Source: Martelella lutilitoris (lineage in GTDB: Bacteria > Pseudomonadota > Alphaproteobacteria > Rhizobiales > Rhizobiaceae). From it: DNA of 64,000 nt. Shown here piece after piece: positions 42,845 through 51,250 of this stretch (its first letter is position 1; each line of letters opens with the position of its first letter). Made by a program: the position numbers and the translations under genes. The DNA is taken from assembly GCF_016598595.1 (NCBI RefSeq), contig NZ_CP066786.1, positions 3,673,501 to 3,737,500 of the forward strand, in the 5' to 3' direction. Under the pieces are notes generated by a model that did not search any database, was not told the DNA's origin, and worked only from the letters and a program-made list of their open reading frames with translations.

Positions 42845-42981
42845 GCGCCGACCCTATGGTCTGGCTGGCACATGGTAAAGCACGCTTCGCGCGAGGCGCC
42901 GGAACTCTTGTCGTCGGCCGTGTTTCATTCCGCTTCGCACCGCCCTGATTTTGATTTCGCGGTCTCCGGAAAAAAACCAGA

Positions 42982-43040
42982 TTGACAAAACAGCGTAGTC
43001 GCGCTTTTCTTGTAAAGCGGTTTAGTAAATCGCTTTACAA
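42982..43040 (+). promoter_or_regulatory. Promoter and LacI-type operator before the LacI gene
   Basis: A TTGACA box lies at 42982-42987. Starting at 43010, two overlapping LacI-like half-palindromes build a larger symmetric element: arms TTGTAAAGCG (43010-43019) and CGCTTTACAA (43031-43040) around an 11-base centre containing TTTAGTAAA. The position just downstream of the promoter suits repression by the product of the next gene. Confidence 0.55.
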
Positions 43041-43082
43041 TCTTAATGAGAAGGTCTCGAAGATCTTCCGAGGGTGAACGAA

Positions 43083-44117
43083 ATGGCAAAGGCACCGGGC
43101 CTTAAAGATGTGGCGATGGCCGCGGGCGTTTCCGTGGCGACGATTTCGCGTCTCCTGAACGGCTCGCTGGTGCTGCCGGATGAGACTCGCAGCCGCATCG
43201 AGACCGCCATCCGCGACCTTGGCTATGTGCCAAATCCCCACGCAAGGCGCTTGAGTCGCGGTCGGTCCGACATGATCGGCCTGGTCATCCCGGACATTTC
43301 CAACCCGTTCTTTGCCATGCTCGTGGCCGCGATAGAGGAAGAAGCAGACAAGCTCGGCCTCGCCGTGTCTCTCAATGCAACGCTCAACCGGCCGGGCCGC
43401 GAGATGAAATATCTCGGCCTCATCGAACACCACCATGTCGATGGGCTGATCTTCGTGACCAACCATCCGGATGACGGCGAGCTTGCTGATCTGATCAACC
43501 GCACGGGCAAGGTCGTCATCGTCGATGAGGACGTGCCGGGTGCCATCGTTCCCAAGCTATTCTGCGACAATCACCAGGGTGGCTATCTTGCGGGAAAACA
43601 TTTGGCCGAATTCGGCCACAAAAAGGTCGTCTTCGTTGGCGGCCCGGAGGAGATGATCTCTACCGCTCGCCGTCATGCGGGACTGGAGCAAGGACTCCGC
43701 GAGCGTTTCGGCGAGGAGGCGGAGATCCGCCGCTATTGCGGTGAATACACGGTTGCGGCCGGTCGCCATGCGGCGCGGCGCTTTCTCGACGAGAAGCTTC
43801 CGGCCTCCGCCATCTTTGCCAGTTCCGACGAAATCGCCATCGGCATGATCGAGGTGCTTTATTCCGAGGGCGTAAGCATTCCCGACCGCGTGTCTGTCGT
43901 CGGCTTCGATGACGTTGGTCCGCTTCACCTGTTTGCACCGCCTTTGACGGCGGTGCGCCAGCCGGTGCGCGCCATTGGCGCGCGTGCGCTCTCCCTTCTT
44001 CTTCAGACCGATTGGCAGCAGTCCGAAACCCTTGAGCGGGAAGAACTGCTGCCTGTTGAAATCGTCGTGCGGAGTTCCGTCGCGCCGCCGGCGATCGAGA
44101 AAACGCGACGCACATAA
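43083..44117 (+). CDS. LacI family transcriptional regulator
   Basis: Encodes 344 residues from the ATG at 43083, seven bases after GAGGG; a GTG three codons earlier is less well placed. The N-terminal helix-turn-helix is L-K-D-V-A-M-A-A-G-V-S-V-A-T-I-S-R-L-L-N-G-S, followed by the hinge and a periplasmic-binding-protein-like effector domain (G-L-V-I-P-D-I-S-N-P-F-F, A-I-F-A-S-S-D-E-I-A-I-G). It is the first gene of a long operon and probably represses it through the operator at 43010-43040. The inducer is likely the compound carried by the ABC importer encoded immediately downstream. Confidence 0.9.
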   Translation: MAKAPGLKDVAMAAGVSVATISRLLNGSLVLPDETRSRIETAIRDLGYVPNPHARRLSRGRSDMIGLVIPDISNPFFAMLVAAIEEEADKLGLAVSLNATLNRPGREMKYLGLIEHHHVDGLIFVTNHPDDGELADLINRTGKVVIVDEDVPGAIVPKLFCDNHQGGYLAGKHLAEFGHKKVVFVGGPEEMISTARRHAGLEQGLRERFGEEAEIRRYCGEYTVAAGRHAARRFLDEKLPASAIFASSDEIAIGMIEVLYSEGVSIPDRVSVVGFDDVGPLHLFAPPLTAVRQPVRAIGARALSLLLQTDWQQSETLEREELLPVEIVVRSSVAPPAIEKTRRT

Positions 44118-44137
44118 ACCAACCAGAGGATGAACAC

Positions 44138-45091
44138 ATGACTTCGAGAATTTCGCGGAGAACACTCCTTTCGACGGCTCTTGCCGCCGGTGTCATCGCC
44201 AGCGCGCTGTCAACTGCCGCCGAAGCAGCCGACAAGACATTTGCGCTTGTACAGATCAACCAGCAGGCCCTGTTCTTCAACGACATCAATCGCGGAGCCG
44301 AGGAAAAGGCGAAGGAACTTGGCGTCGAGCTGCAGATCTACAACGCCAACAACGACCCGGCGATGCAGAACAATGCCGTCGAAACCTATATCCAGGAAGG
44401 CGTTGACGGGCTGGCGGTCGTCGCGATCGACGTCAACGGCATCATGCCTGCCGTCGAACAGGCCGATGAGGCCGGCATTCCGGTCGTGGCCATCGACGCG
44501 ATCCTTCCCGATGGGCCGCAGAAGGCCCAGATCGGCGTCGACAACGCAAAGGCCGGCGCGGACATCGGCGCCTATTTCCTCGAATACGTCCAGGCGGACA
44601 TGGGCGGCAAGGCCAAGGTCGGCATCGTCGGCGCCTTGAACTCCTACATTCAGAACGTTCGTCAGGAAGGGTTCCAGGACGCAATCGATGGCGTAGACGG
44701 CATTGAAATCGTCGGCGTCGTTGATGGTCAGAACGTTCAGGATACCGCGCTGTCGGCGGCCGAGAACCTGATCACCGCCAATCCCGACCTCACCGCGATC
44801 TATGCCACCGGCGAACCCGCCCTGATGGGTGCGATTGCGGCTGTCGAAAGCCAGGGCAAACAGAACGACATCAAGATCTTCGGCTGGGACCTTACGGCAC
44901 AGGCGATCAACGCCATCGATGATGGCTTCCTGGTTGCCGTTATCCAGCAGGATCCGTCGCTGATGGGTGCGGCCGCCGTGGAGGCGCTCAACGATATCGC
45001 CAACGGCGATGATGTCGAGGCTTCGATATCGGTTCCCGTCACCATCGTCGACGAAACCAATGTAGAACCTTACCGCGCTATCTTTCAATGA
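44138..45091 (+). CDS. Sugar-type ABC transporter substrate-binding protein
   Basis: Encodes 317 residues. An N-terminal signal with a twin-arginine-like start (I-S-R-R-T-L-L) ends near E-A-A-D (about residue 31). The mature protein is a class I periplasmic binding protein of the ribose family: F-A-L-V-Q-I-N-Q-Q-A-L-F-F-N-D, Y-I-Q-E-G-V-D-G-L-A-V, G-I-P-V-V-A-I-D-A and A-I-Y-A-T-G-E-P-A. This family binds sugars, nucleosides, autoinducer-2 and other small polyols. The ligand here is unknown, and the downstream enzymes suggest a ribosylated or otherwise N-linked compound. The stop overlaps the ATPase start. Confidence 0.88.
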   Translation: MTSRISRRTLLSTALAAGVIASALSTAAEAADKTFALVQINQQALFFNDINRGAEEKAKELGVELQIYNANNDPAMQNNAVETYIQEGVDGLAVVAIDVNGIMPAVEQADEAGIPVVAIDAILPDGPQKAQIGVDNAKAGADIGAYFLEYVQADMGGKAKVGIVGALNSYIQNVRQEGFQDAIDGVDGIEIVGVVDGQNVQDTALSAAENLITANPDLTAIYATGEPALMGAIAAVESQGKQNDIKIFGWDLTAQAINAIDDGFLVAVIQQDPSLMGAAAVEALNDIANGDDVEASISVPVTIVDETNVEPYRAIFQ

Positions 45092-45897
45092 TGTCTGATC
45101 TCCGGCACGCTGGCGCTGCAGGCGGCGGAGGGGATACCCCCCTCCGCTCGCCGGACGGCCCATCAAAAGAACCCACCATTTCCCTGCGCGGCATCACCAA
45201 GACTTTCGGCTCCCACCAGGCGCTGCGCGGGGTCGATCTCGACCTTTACCCCGGCGAATGCCTTGGCCTCGTCGGCGACAACGCCGCGGGCAAATCGACC
45301 CTCACCAAGATCATTTCGGGCACTTATATTCCGGACGGCGGCACCATCAGGGTTGCCGGTGAAACGGTTGCTCTGACCGGTCCCGCCGATGCCCGAAACC
45401 GCAACATCGAGATGGTGTTCCAGGATTTAAGCCTTTGCGACCATATCGATGTCGTCGGCAACCTGTTCCTCGGACGCGAAATCTCCAACGGGCTGTTTCT
45501 TGACCGAAAGACAATGACGGCCGAGGCGGAGCGGATGCTCGAGGCGCTGGAAATCCGAATCCCCCGCCTTTCCGCGAAGGTGGAGAAGCTCTCCGGCGGT
45601 CAACGTCAGGCGATCGCGATCGCGCGCGCGGCCTCGTTCCAGCCGAAAGTCCTGATCATGGACGAGCCGACGTCGGCGCTGGCCGTGGCCGAGGTGGAAG
45701 CCGTGCTTCACCTCATCAACCGCGTCAAGGCCAAGGGCGTCTCCGTTGTTCTGATCACCCACCGTTTGCAGGACCTCTTCCGCGTCTGCGATCGCATTGC
45801 CGTCATGTATGAAGGCACCAAGGTAGCCGAACGCATGATCGGCGACACAAGCCTTGAAGACCTCGTCCAACTCATCGTCGGGGGACAAAAACATTGA
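45088..45897 (+). CDS. Sugar-type ABC transporter ATP-binding protein, single domain
   Basis: Encodes 269 residues, one ATPase domain only, as in FrcA-like fructose importers and unlike the double-domain ATPase at 34932-36452. Walker A is G-D-N-A-A-G-K-S-T, the Q-loop V-F-Q-D-L-S-L-C, the signature L-S-G-G-Q-R-Q, and Walker B V-L-I-M-D-E-P-T. The first 30 residues are Gly-rich and precede the conserved fold. Two start codons (45088 and 45091) are possible. It acts as a homodimer on the permease encoded next, with which it overlaps. Confidence 0.88.
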   Translation: MMSDLRHAGAAGGGGDTPLRSPDGPSKEPTISLRGITKTFGSHQALRGVDLDLYPGECLGLVGDNAAGKSTLTKIISGTYIPDGGTIRVAGETVALTGPADARNRNIEMVFQDLSLCDHIDVVGNLFLGREISNGLFLDRKTMTAEAERMLEALEIRIPRLSAKVEKLSGGQRQAIAIARAASFQPKVLIMDEPTSALAVAEVEAVLHLINRVKAKGVSVVLITHRLQDLFRVCDRIAVMYEGTKVAERMIGDTSLEDLVQLIVGGQKH

Positions 45898-46901
45898 GCG
45901 CCTACACCGAACGCGCCAAGGGCTCGCCGCTTCTCGATTTTCTCGGCGAGAACGCCCAGGTGCTCTCCATCGCCTTCTTCTTTGCCGTCTGCGTCGTGTT
46001 CTTCTCCTTGAGCACCGACACCTTCCTGACGGCAGGAAACCTGCTGAATGTCATAAGGCAGGCCGCTCCCATCCTGATTGTCGCCATCGCCATGACATTC
46101 GTGATCATTACCGGCGGCATCGATCTCTCGGTCGGCTCGGTGATCGCCGTCATCAACGCCGTGGTCGCGATGATCATCGCGGCGGGCATGCCGTGGCCGC
46201 TCGCCATCGTGGCAATGCTGGCGCTCGGGGCGCTGATCGGCCTGTTCCAGGGCTGGTTCGTTTCCTATCAGGGCATTCCCGCCTTCATCGTCACATTGGC
46301 CGGGCTTTCGATCTTCCGCGGCCTCGCGCTTTATCTCACCAAAGGCTACTCGATCCCGATCCGCGATGTGGGCGGCTTCCTGTTTCTCGGCCGTGGCGAG
46401 CTATTCGGCATTCCCTTTCCGGCTATCATCGCGGTTATCGTGGCCATCATCGGCTACATCGTCATCGCGAAGACCCGTTATGGCCGTCAGGTCGTCGCCA
46501 TCGGCTCCAATCTGGAAGCGGCCCGTCGCGTCGGCATGCCTGCGAAATTCGTGCTGATGTCGGTCTACGTGCTTTCTGGTCTTGCCTGCGGCCTTGCCGG
46601 CCTGCTGATGGCGGCTCGCCTCGGCTCCGGTTCATCCAATGCGGCCGTCGGGTTCGAACTCCAGGCGATCGCCGCCGTCGTTCTCGGCGGAACGTCGCTC
46701 ATGGGCGGGCGCGGCACGATCCTCGGCACGGTGCTCGGCACGATGACCATCGCCGTCATCGGCAATGGCCTGATCCTGATGCATATCTCGCCCTTCTTCA
46801 CCCAGATTGTGACCGGCGCGATCATTCTGCTGGCGATCTGGCTCAATACCCGGATATTCGGCGCGAACTTCCGCTTCGGCCGGAGCAAGGGAAGCAAGTA
46901 A
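45894..46901 (+). CDS. Sugar-type ABC transporter permease
   Basis: Encodes 335 residues from a TTG at 45894 that overlaps the ATPase stop (TTGA), supported by GGGGGA upstream. The next in-frame ATG would delete the first membrane helix. It is a BPD_transp_2 inner-membrane protein with the motif F-V-I-I-T-G-G-I-D-L-S-V-G-S-V-I and a late G-G-T-S-L-M-G-G-R-G-T segment, both hallmarks of ribose-type permeases. It is probably a homodimer, because only one permease gene is present. The TAA overlaps the following ATG by one base. Confidence 0.87.
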   Translation: MSAYTERAKGSPLLDFLGENAQVLSIAFFFAVCVVFFSLSTDTFLTAGNLLNVIRQAAPILIVAIAMTFVIITGGIDLSVGSVIAVINAVVAMIIAAGMPWPLAIVAMLALGALIGLFQGWFVSYQGIPAFIVTLAGLSIFRGLALYLTKGYSIPIRDVGGFLFLGRGELFGIPFPAIIAVIVAIIGYIVIAKTRYGRQVVAIGSNLEAARRVGMPAKFVLMSVYVLSGLACGLAGLLMAARLGSGSSNAAVGFELQAIAAVVLGGTSLMGGRGTILGTVLGTMTIAVIGNGLILMHISPFFTQIVTGAIILLAIWLNTRIFGANFRFGRSKGSK

Positions 46902-48001
46902 TGTCTGCAACCGAGCTATCCGAGGCCCATACGGGCTCCGGCAAGGTCATGACCGTCAACGGCCCCGTGAACGCTTCGGCGCTGGGCGTGACGCTGATGC
47001 ACGAGCATGTGCTGAACGACTGCACATGCTGGTGGAACCCGCCGAAAACACCGGAACGCCAGCACCTGGCGGACAGCTTCATCTGCATGGAGATCCTGAG
47101 CGAGCTGCGGCAGGATCCCTTCGTCAACAGGCACAACATCACGCTTGATGACGAGAAGCTTGCGATCACGGAGCTGAAATCGTTCTTCGATGCAGGCGGG
47201 CGCACGCTCGTAGAGCCGACCTGTCAGGGCATCGGGCGCAATCCGGAAGCCATGCAGCGGGTTGCGGATGCGACCGGGCTCAATATCGTGATCGGCGCCG
47301 GCTACTATCTGCAGGATTCCCACCCCGAAAAGCTCGAGGGCATGTCAGCCGAGGCGATCGCCGACGAGATCGTTGTTGAGGCGGTCGAGGGCGTTGACGG
47401 CACGGATGTCCGGATCGGCCTGATCGGTGAGATCGGCGTTTCCGGCGACTTTACCGAAGCCGAGCGCAAGTCGCTTCGCGGCGCTGCCCAGGCGCAGGCG
47501 CGCACCGGCCTGCCGCTGATGGTGCACCTGCCGGGGTGGTTCCGCCTCGGCCACGAGGTGCTGGATATAGCGGCGGCCGAAGGCGCGGACCTCAAGCACA
47601 CCGTGCTCTGCCACATGAACCCGTCGCATGACGATTTCCCCTATCAGAGCGAGCTTGCCGCGCGCGGCGCTTTTCTGGAGTACGATATGATCGGCATGGA
47701 CTTCTTCTATGCCGACCAGCAGGTCCAGTGCCCGAGCGACGAGGAATGTGCCCGCGCCATCGTCAAGCTTGTCGATGCCGGCCATGAAGGCCGCATCCTC
47801 CTCTCCCACGACGTGTTCCTGAAAATGATGCTGACGCATTACGGCGGGAATGGTTATGCCTTCATCCTCAAACACTTCCTTCCCCGATTGGCACGCCACG
47901 GCCTTGACCACGACGTCCTTACACGACTGATGAAGGACAATCCGCGCGCCGTGTTCGATGCCGACTTTGCATCACAACGAAACAAGACGGAATTGAAATG
48001 A
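46901..48001 (+). CDS. Phosphotriesterase family metal-dependent hydrolase
   Basis: Encodes 366 residues. A TIM-barrel hydrolase of the phosphotriesterase family: L-M-H-E-H-V (His34, His36), a bridging position in I-G-L-I-G-E-I-G where glutamate replaces the carboxylated lysine of classical phosphotriesterases, then M-V-H-L-P-G-W, L-C-H-M-N-P-S and L-L-S-H-D-V with the last metal-binding aspartate. Bacterial relatives with glutamate include lactonases and uncharacterised hydrolases, so lactone, phosphoester or amide-ring opening are all possible. It lies directly after the transporter genes and overlaps the next gene (ATGA), suggesting it makes the first attack on the imported compound. Confidence 0.85.
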   Translation: MSATELSEAHTGSGKVMTVNGPVNASALGVTLMHEHVLNDCTCWWNPPKTPERQHLADSFICMEILSELRQDPFVNRHNITLDDEKLAITELKSFFDAGGRTLVEPTCQGIGRNPEAMQRVADATGLNIVIGAGYYLQDSHPEKLEGMSAEAIADEIVVEAVEGVDGTDVRIGLIGEIGVSGDFTEAERKSLRGAAQAQARTGLPLMVHLPGWFRLGHEVLDIAAAEGADLKHTVLCHMNPSHDDFPYQSELAARGAFLEYDMIGMDFFYADQQVQCPSDEECARAIVKLVDAGHEGRILLSHDVFLKMMLTHYGGNGYAFILKHFLPRLARHGLDHDVLTRLMKDNPRAVFDADFASQRNKTELK

Positions 48002-48768
48002 CAAAGAAAGTACTTCTGGTCGGCGAAAGCTGGGTCACCTCCGAAACGCACTACAAGGGGTTCGACCAGTTCGGCAGCGTCCATTACCATCTCGGCGCAA
48101 CGCCGCTCGTCGATGCGCTGAAGGGCAGCGCATTCGAACTGACCTATATGCCCGCCCACGAGGCCGCGGACCATTTTCCCTTCGAAATGGAAGGGCTCGA
48201 CGCCTATGACATCATCATCCTGTCGGACATCGGTGCGAATACGCTGCTTCTGCCGCCGGCCGTCTGGCAGCAGTCAAAGACCGTTCCCAATCGGCTGAAA
48301 CTGATCAAGGCCTGGGTCGAAAAGGGCGGCGGACTGCTGATGTGCGGCGGCTATTTCTCCTTCCAAGGCATCGATGGCAAGGCCCGCTGGCGGCGGACCG
48401 CCGTCGAGGACGTGTTGCCGGTCACCTGCCTGCCTTGGGACGACCGCGTCGAAATCCCGGAAGGCACGACGCCCGATATTCTGATGGCGGATCATCCTAT
48501 GCTTGCCGGCATTTCCGGTGAATGGCCGGTCATGCTGGGTGTGAACGAGGTCGAGCTGCGTGAGCGGGACGATATCGAAATCGTCGCCCGCCTGCCGGAA
48601 GACCAGGGCGGACATCCGCTGCTGGTAACGGGCAAGGCCGGCAAGGGACGAAGTGCGGTCTGGACCTCGGATATCGGTCCGCACTGGCTGTCGCCCGCCT
48701 TCTGCGAATGGGAAGGCTACGGCATTCTTTGGAAGAACATCCTCGGCTGGCTGGCCGAAAAGGGATGA
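47998..48768 (+). CDS. Glutamine amidotransferase-like protein
   Basis: Encodes 256 residues resembling the class I glutamine-amidotransferase-like group formerly called DUF1355. Features are V-L-L-V-G-E-S-W-V at the N-terminus, Y-D-I-I-I-L-S-D-I-G-A-N-T-L-L, G-G-G-L-L-M-C-G-G-Y-F-S-F-Q-G near residues 114-128, with a cysteine in the nucleophile-like turn, and G-K-G-R-S-A-V-W-T-S-D near the end. Whether it binds glutamine is unknown; many of this group sit beside sugar transporters with no assigned reaction. It may be a carbohydrate-binding or lyase accessory. It overlaps the phosphotriesterase gene and converges with the ribokinase-like gene. Confidence 0.7.
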   Translation: MTKKVLLVGESWVTSETHYKGFDQFGSVHYHLGATPLVDALKGSAFELTYMPAHEAADHFPFEMEGLDAYDIIILSDIGANTLLLPPAVWQQSKTVPNRLKLIKAWVEKGGGLLMCGGYFSFQGIDGKARWRRTAVEDVLPVTCLPWDDRVEIPEGTTPDILMADHPMLAGISGEWPVMLGVNEVELRERDDIEIVARLPEDQGGHPLLVTGKAGKGRSAVWTSDIGPHWLSPAFCEWEGYGILWKNILGWLAEKG

Positions 48769-48812
48769 CGCGACCGGGACGGACTTGCCTTCCCAACCGC
48801 CGGCTCCTCCCC

Positions 48813-49712
48813 TCAGCCGGCGAAAATTTCGGCAAGTTCGTCCCGACTGGGAAAGGCGCGGCGGGTTCCACGCCGGGCCACGGTCAGCGCAGAAGCGGCG
48901 GCTGCGTGGGAGATGGCGCGTTCATCCAGCGCGCCGCCCCTGAGCGCCGAGGAAGCCAACGCCGCCCCCATGAAGGTGTCACCCGCGCCGGTGGTATCAA
49001 TGGCTTTCGTCTTGACGGCGGGGACATGAATGGCGGCGCCCCCGGCCGTGCTCAGTATGGCGCCGTCGGTGCCGGATGTCAGGACAGCCTGGCGGATACC
49101 CCTGGCGTGGAGCGCTTCGGCGGCGTCTCGTCCTGTCCTTCCGGTCAGGCTCAAGCTTTCGCTCTCGTTCAGAAAGGCAATGTCAATGAAGGGCCATAGG
49201 CATTCGAAATACGGTCTGAGCGGAGACGGATTGAAGGCCACCACCATGCCGCGCTCGCCGCCGGACCTGAGCAGCGCCTCGGTCGTCTTCGCGCCGAGAT
49301 TGCCCTGCATCACGAGAAAGTCGCCTGGCGCCGCTTCGCCCAGGACGTCGAGGGCCGCCTCAAGCGGCAGGGCTTCGGCAGCCTCTGTGGTGGTCACGAT
49401 GGAATTCTCCCCGTCCGGCGTGGTGAGCACCATCGAGAAGTCGGTCGAAACGCCGCCGAGGCAGACAAGCCGGGCGTCCACCGGCTCTTCGGCGAGCTGC
49501 TCGCGAATGGTTGCGGAGCGAAAATCCTCACCCGTGGCCGAAACCAGCGTTGTTGCAAGGCCGCCGCGCGCCATTACGACGGCCTGGTTCGTGCCCTTGC
49601 CGCCGAGATCGCGGCTTGCGATCCGCCCCAGAATGGAGACGCCGGGCTCGGGCAGTCCATCGACTGAAATGGTTTCATCAATGGCGGCATTGCCGATCAC
49701 AAACGCACGCAT
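48813..49712 (-). CDS. Ribokinase-like PfkB family carbohydrate kinase
   Basis: Encodes 299 residues. PfkB motifs are complete: N-terminal D-L-G-G-K-G-T-N-Q-A-V (residues about 35-45) and C-terminal D-T-T-G-A-G-D-T-F with the catalytic base aspartate. The closest types are ribokinase and related nucleoside or sugar kinases. It would phosphorylate ribose or a ribosyl product in the cytoplasm. It is the only minus-strand gene within this 9.4-kb cluster. Its start codon is just 24 bases from that of the BtpA gene, so its promoter must lie inside the neighbour or nearly so. The product still fits the cluster's theme of handling an imported glycoside. Confidence 0.87.
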   Translation of the reverse strand: MRAFVIGNAAIDETISVDGLPEPGVSILGRIASRDLGGKGTNQAVVMARGGLATTLVSATGEDFRSATIREQLAEEPVDARLVCLGGVSTDFSMVLTTPDGENSIVTTTEAAEALPLEAALDVLGEAAPGDFLVMQGNLGAKTTEALLRSGGERGMVVAFNPSPLRPYFECLWPFIDIAFLNESESLSLTGRTGRDAAEALHARGIRQAVLTSGTDGAILSTAGGAAIHVPAVKTKAIDTTGAGDTFMGAALASSALRGGALDERAISHAAAASALTVARRGTRRAFPSRDELAEIFAG

Positions 49713-49735
49713 TTCTTAGCTTCCTGGAGACAATT

Positions 49736-50581
49736 ATGCAGAAAATATCAAGTGGGACTTCAAGCGCCATACGGGAAATATTCAAGGCTGACAAGGCTCT
49801 GCTTGGCATGGTCCATTGCCCGCCCTTTCCCGGCTCGCCGCGCTACAGGGGCCAATCGATCGATGGCATCTATGATGCCTGCATGCGCGATGCGGACGCT
49901 CTGATCGGCGGCGGGCTCGATGGTCTCGTCATCGAAAACCACGGTGACATCCCGTTTTCCAAACCCGAGGATATCGGCCACGAGACGGCGGCCTTCATGT
50001 CGGTCGTGACCGACCGGATCAAGCAGGCGACCGGCGTTCCGTTGGGCATCAATGTGCTTGCCAATGCGCCTATCCCGGCCCTGGCAATCGCGCTTGCGGG
50101 CAGTGCCAGCTTCATCCGCGTCAACCAGTGGGCCAATGCCTACGTCGCCAATGAAGGCTTCATGGAAGGACGCGCGGGCGAGGCGCTGCGTTACCGTTCG
50201 CTGCTGCGCGCCGAACACATCAAGGTGTTCGCCGACAGCCACGTCAAGCACGGCGCCCATGCCATTACCGCCGACAGAACCATCCCCGAACAGACCCGAG
50301 ATCTTGCCTTTTTCGATGCCGACGTCGTGATCGCGACCGGACAGCGCACCGGCAATGCGGCGACCATAGAGGAGATCGACGAGGTACGCTCGGCAACCGA
50401 TCTGCCGCTGATGGTCGGTTCGGGCGTCAGCAAGGACAATGTCGTTGAGATTCTCGCCCGCACCAATGGCGTCATCGTGGCTTCCTCTCTGAAGGAAAGC
50501 GGCGTCTGGTGGAACCCGGTTGACCCGGAACGGGTGAAGGCATTCATGGATGCTGCGCGTCCAGCGCTGGGCCGTGATTGA
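49736..50581 (+). CDS. BtpA/SgcQ family protein
   Basis: Encodes 281 residues. BtpA family TIM-barrel features: G-M-V-H-C-P-P-F-P-G-S-P at the start, G-L-D-G-L-V-I-E-N-H-G-D-I-P-F, V-F-A-D-S-H-V-K-H-G, and L-M-V-G-S-G-V. BtpA was named for a photosystem I phenotype in cyanobacteria, and SgcQ for an E. coli sugar cluster. Both are often called nucleosidase-like, but direct biochemical evidence is slim. In this cluster it could cleave a phosphorylated glycoside. GGAGA lies before the ATG at 49736; the longer frame upstream covers the divergent kinase and is not coding. Confidence 0.82.
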   Translation: MQKISSGTSSAIREIFKADKALLGMVHCPPFPGSPRYRGQSIDGIYDACMRDADALIGGGLDGLVIENHGDIPFSKPEDIGHETAAFMSVVTDRIKQATGVPLGINVLANAPIPALAIALAGSASFIRVNQWANAYVANEGFMEGRAGEALRYRSLLRAEHIKVFADSHVKHGAHAITADRTIPEQTRDLAFFDADVVIATGQRTGNAATIEEIDEVRSATDLPLMVGSGVSKDNVVEILARTNGVIVASSLKESGVWWNPVDPERVKAFMDAARPALGRD

Positions 50582-50593
50582 GGAAGACGGGAC

Positions 50594-51250
50594 ATGGAAA
50601 AGCTCTCCGATTTCGTGCTGCGGGAGAACAGGACCGTCTTCGACGAGATGGTCGCCCACCGTTTTGTCGAGGACATCAAGGCCGATGCCCTTCCGAACGC
50701 CGTGTTCGAGCGCTATCTCGTTTTCGAAGGCGCTTTCGTCGAGACCGCGATCTCGATTTTCGCCTATGCCACGGCCAAGGCAGAGACCATGACTGACCGG
50801 CGGTGGCTGATCGGTGTGCTGGACGCACTTGCCAACCACCAGATCGCCTATTTCGAGCGGACTTTCGCGGCACGCGGGATCACACCGGCGGCATTTGATC
50901 TGAACAATCCGGCGGTGGCGCGGTTCCGCGAGGGAATGCTCGCAATCGCCCGTGATGGCGGCTTCATCGACACCATTGTCGCCATGTTCGCGGCCGAATG
51001 GATGTACTGGACGTGGTCGAAACAGGCTGAGCGGCAAAAGATGTCCGATCCTCTTCTGGCAGAATGGATCAGTCTCCACACCGATGAAACCTTTGCGGCA
51101 CAAGCCACATGGCTGCGGGACCGACTGGATGCGGCTGGAGAAACGCTGGGTGAACGCGAGCGCGTTCATCTGAGCGGCGTCTTCGGCAAGGCGATGCGGC
51201 TGGAAATCGATTTCCACAGTGCTGCCTATGCGGAGGGTTTCGCCCGATGA
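50594..51250 (+). CDS. TenA/THI-4 family protein, atypical
   Basis: Encodes 218 residues of helical TenA-type sequence. TenA proteins hydrolyse aminopyrimidines in thiamine salvage, using either an active cysteine (TenA_C) or glutamates (TenA_E). The usual Q-D-Y stretch is replaced by F-E-G-A-F-V-E, and the cysteine-bearing segment by M-F-A-A-E-W-M-Y-W, so this belongs with non-cysteine members or has another substrate. It lies 12 bases after btpA and overlaps the M20 amidohydrolase start (ATGA). The TenA plus M20 pairing recalls the Bacillus TenA-YlmB thiamine-base salvage pair. Confidence 0.75.
   Translation: MEKLSDFVLRENRTVFDEMVAHRFVEDIKADALPNAVFERYLVFEGAFVETAISIFAYATAKAETMTDRRWLIGVLDALANHQIAYFERTFAARGITPAAFDLNNPAVARFREGMLAIARDGGFIDTIVAMFAAEWMYWTWSKQAERQKMSDPLLAEWISLHTDETFAAQATWLRDRLDAAGETLGERERVHLSGVFGKAMRLEIDFHSAAYAEGFAR

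Noticed and set aside
45854..48001. An apparent 715-codon plus-strand frame ending in the phosphotriesterase-like protein
   Set aside because: Only the part from 46901 is homologous; the first half reads the permease gene out of frame.
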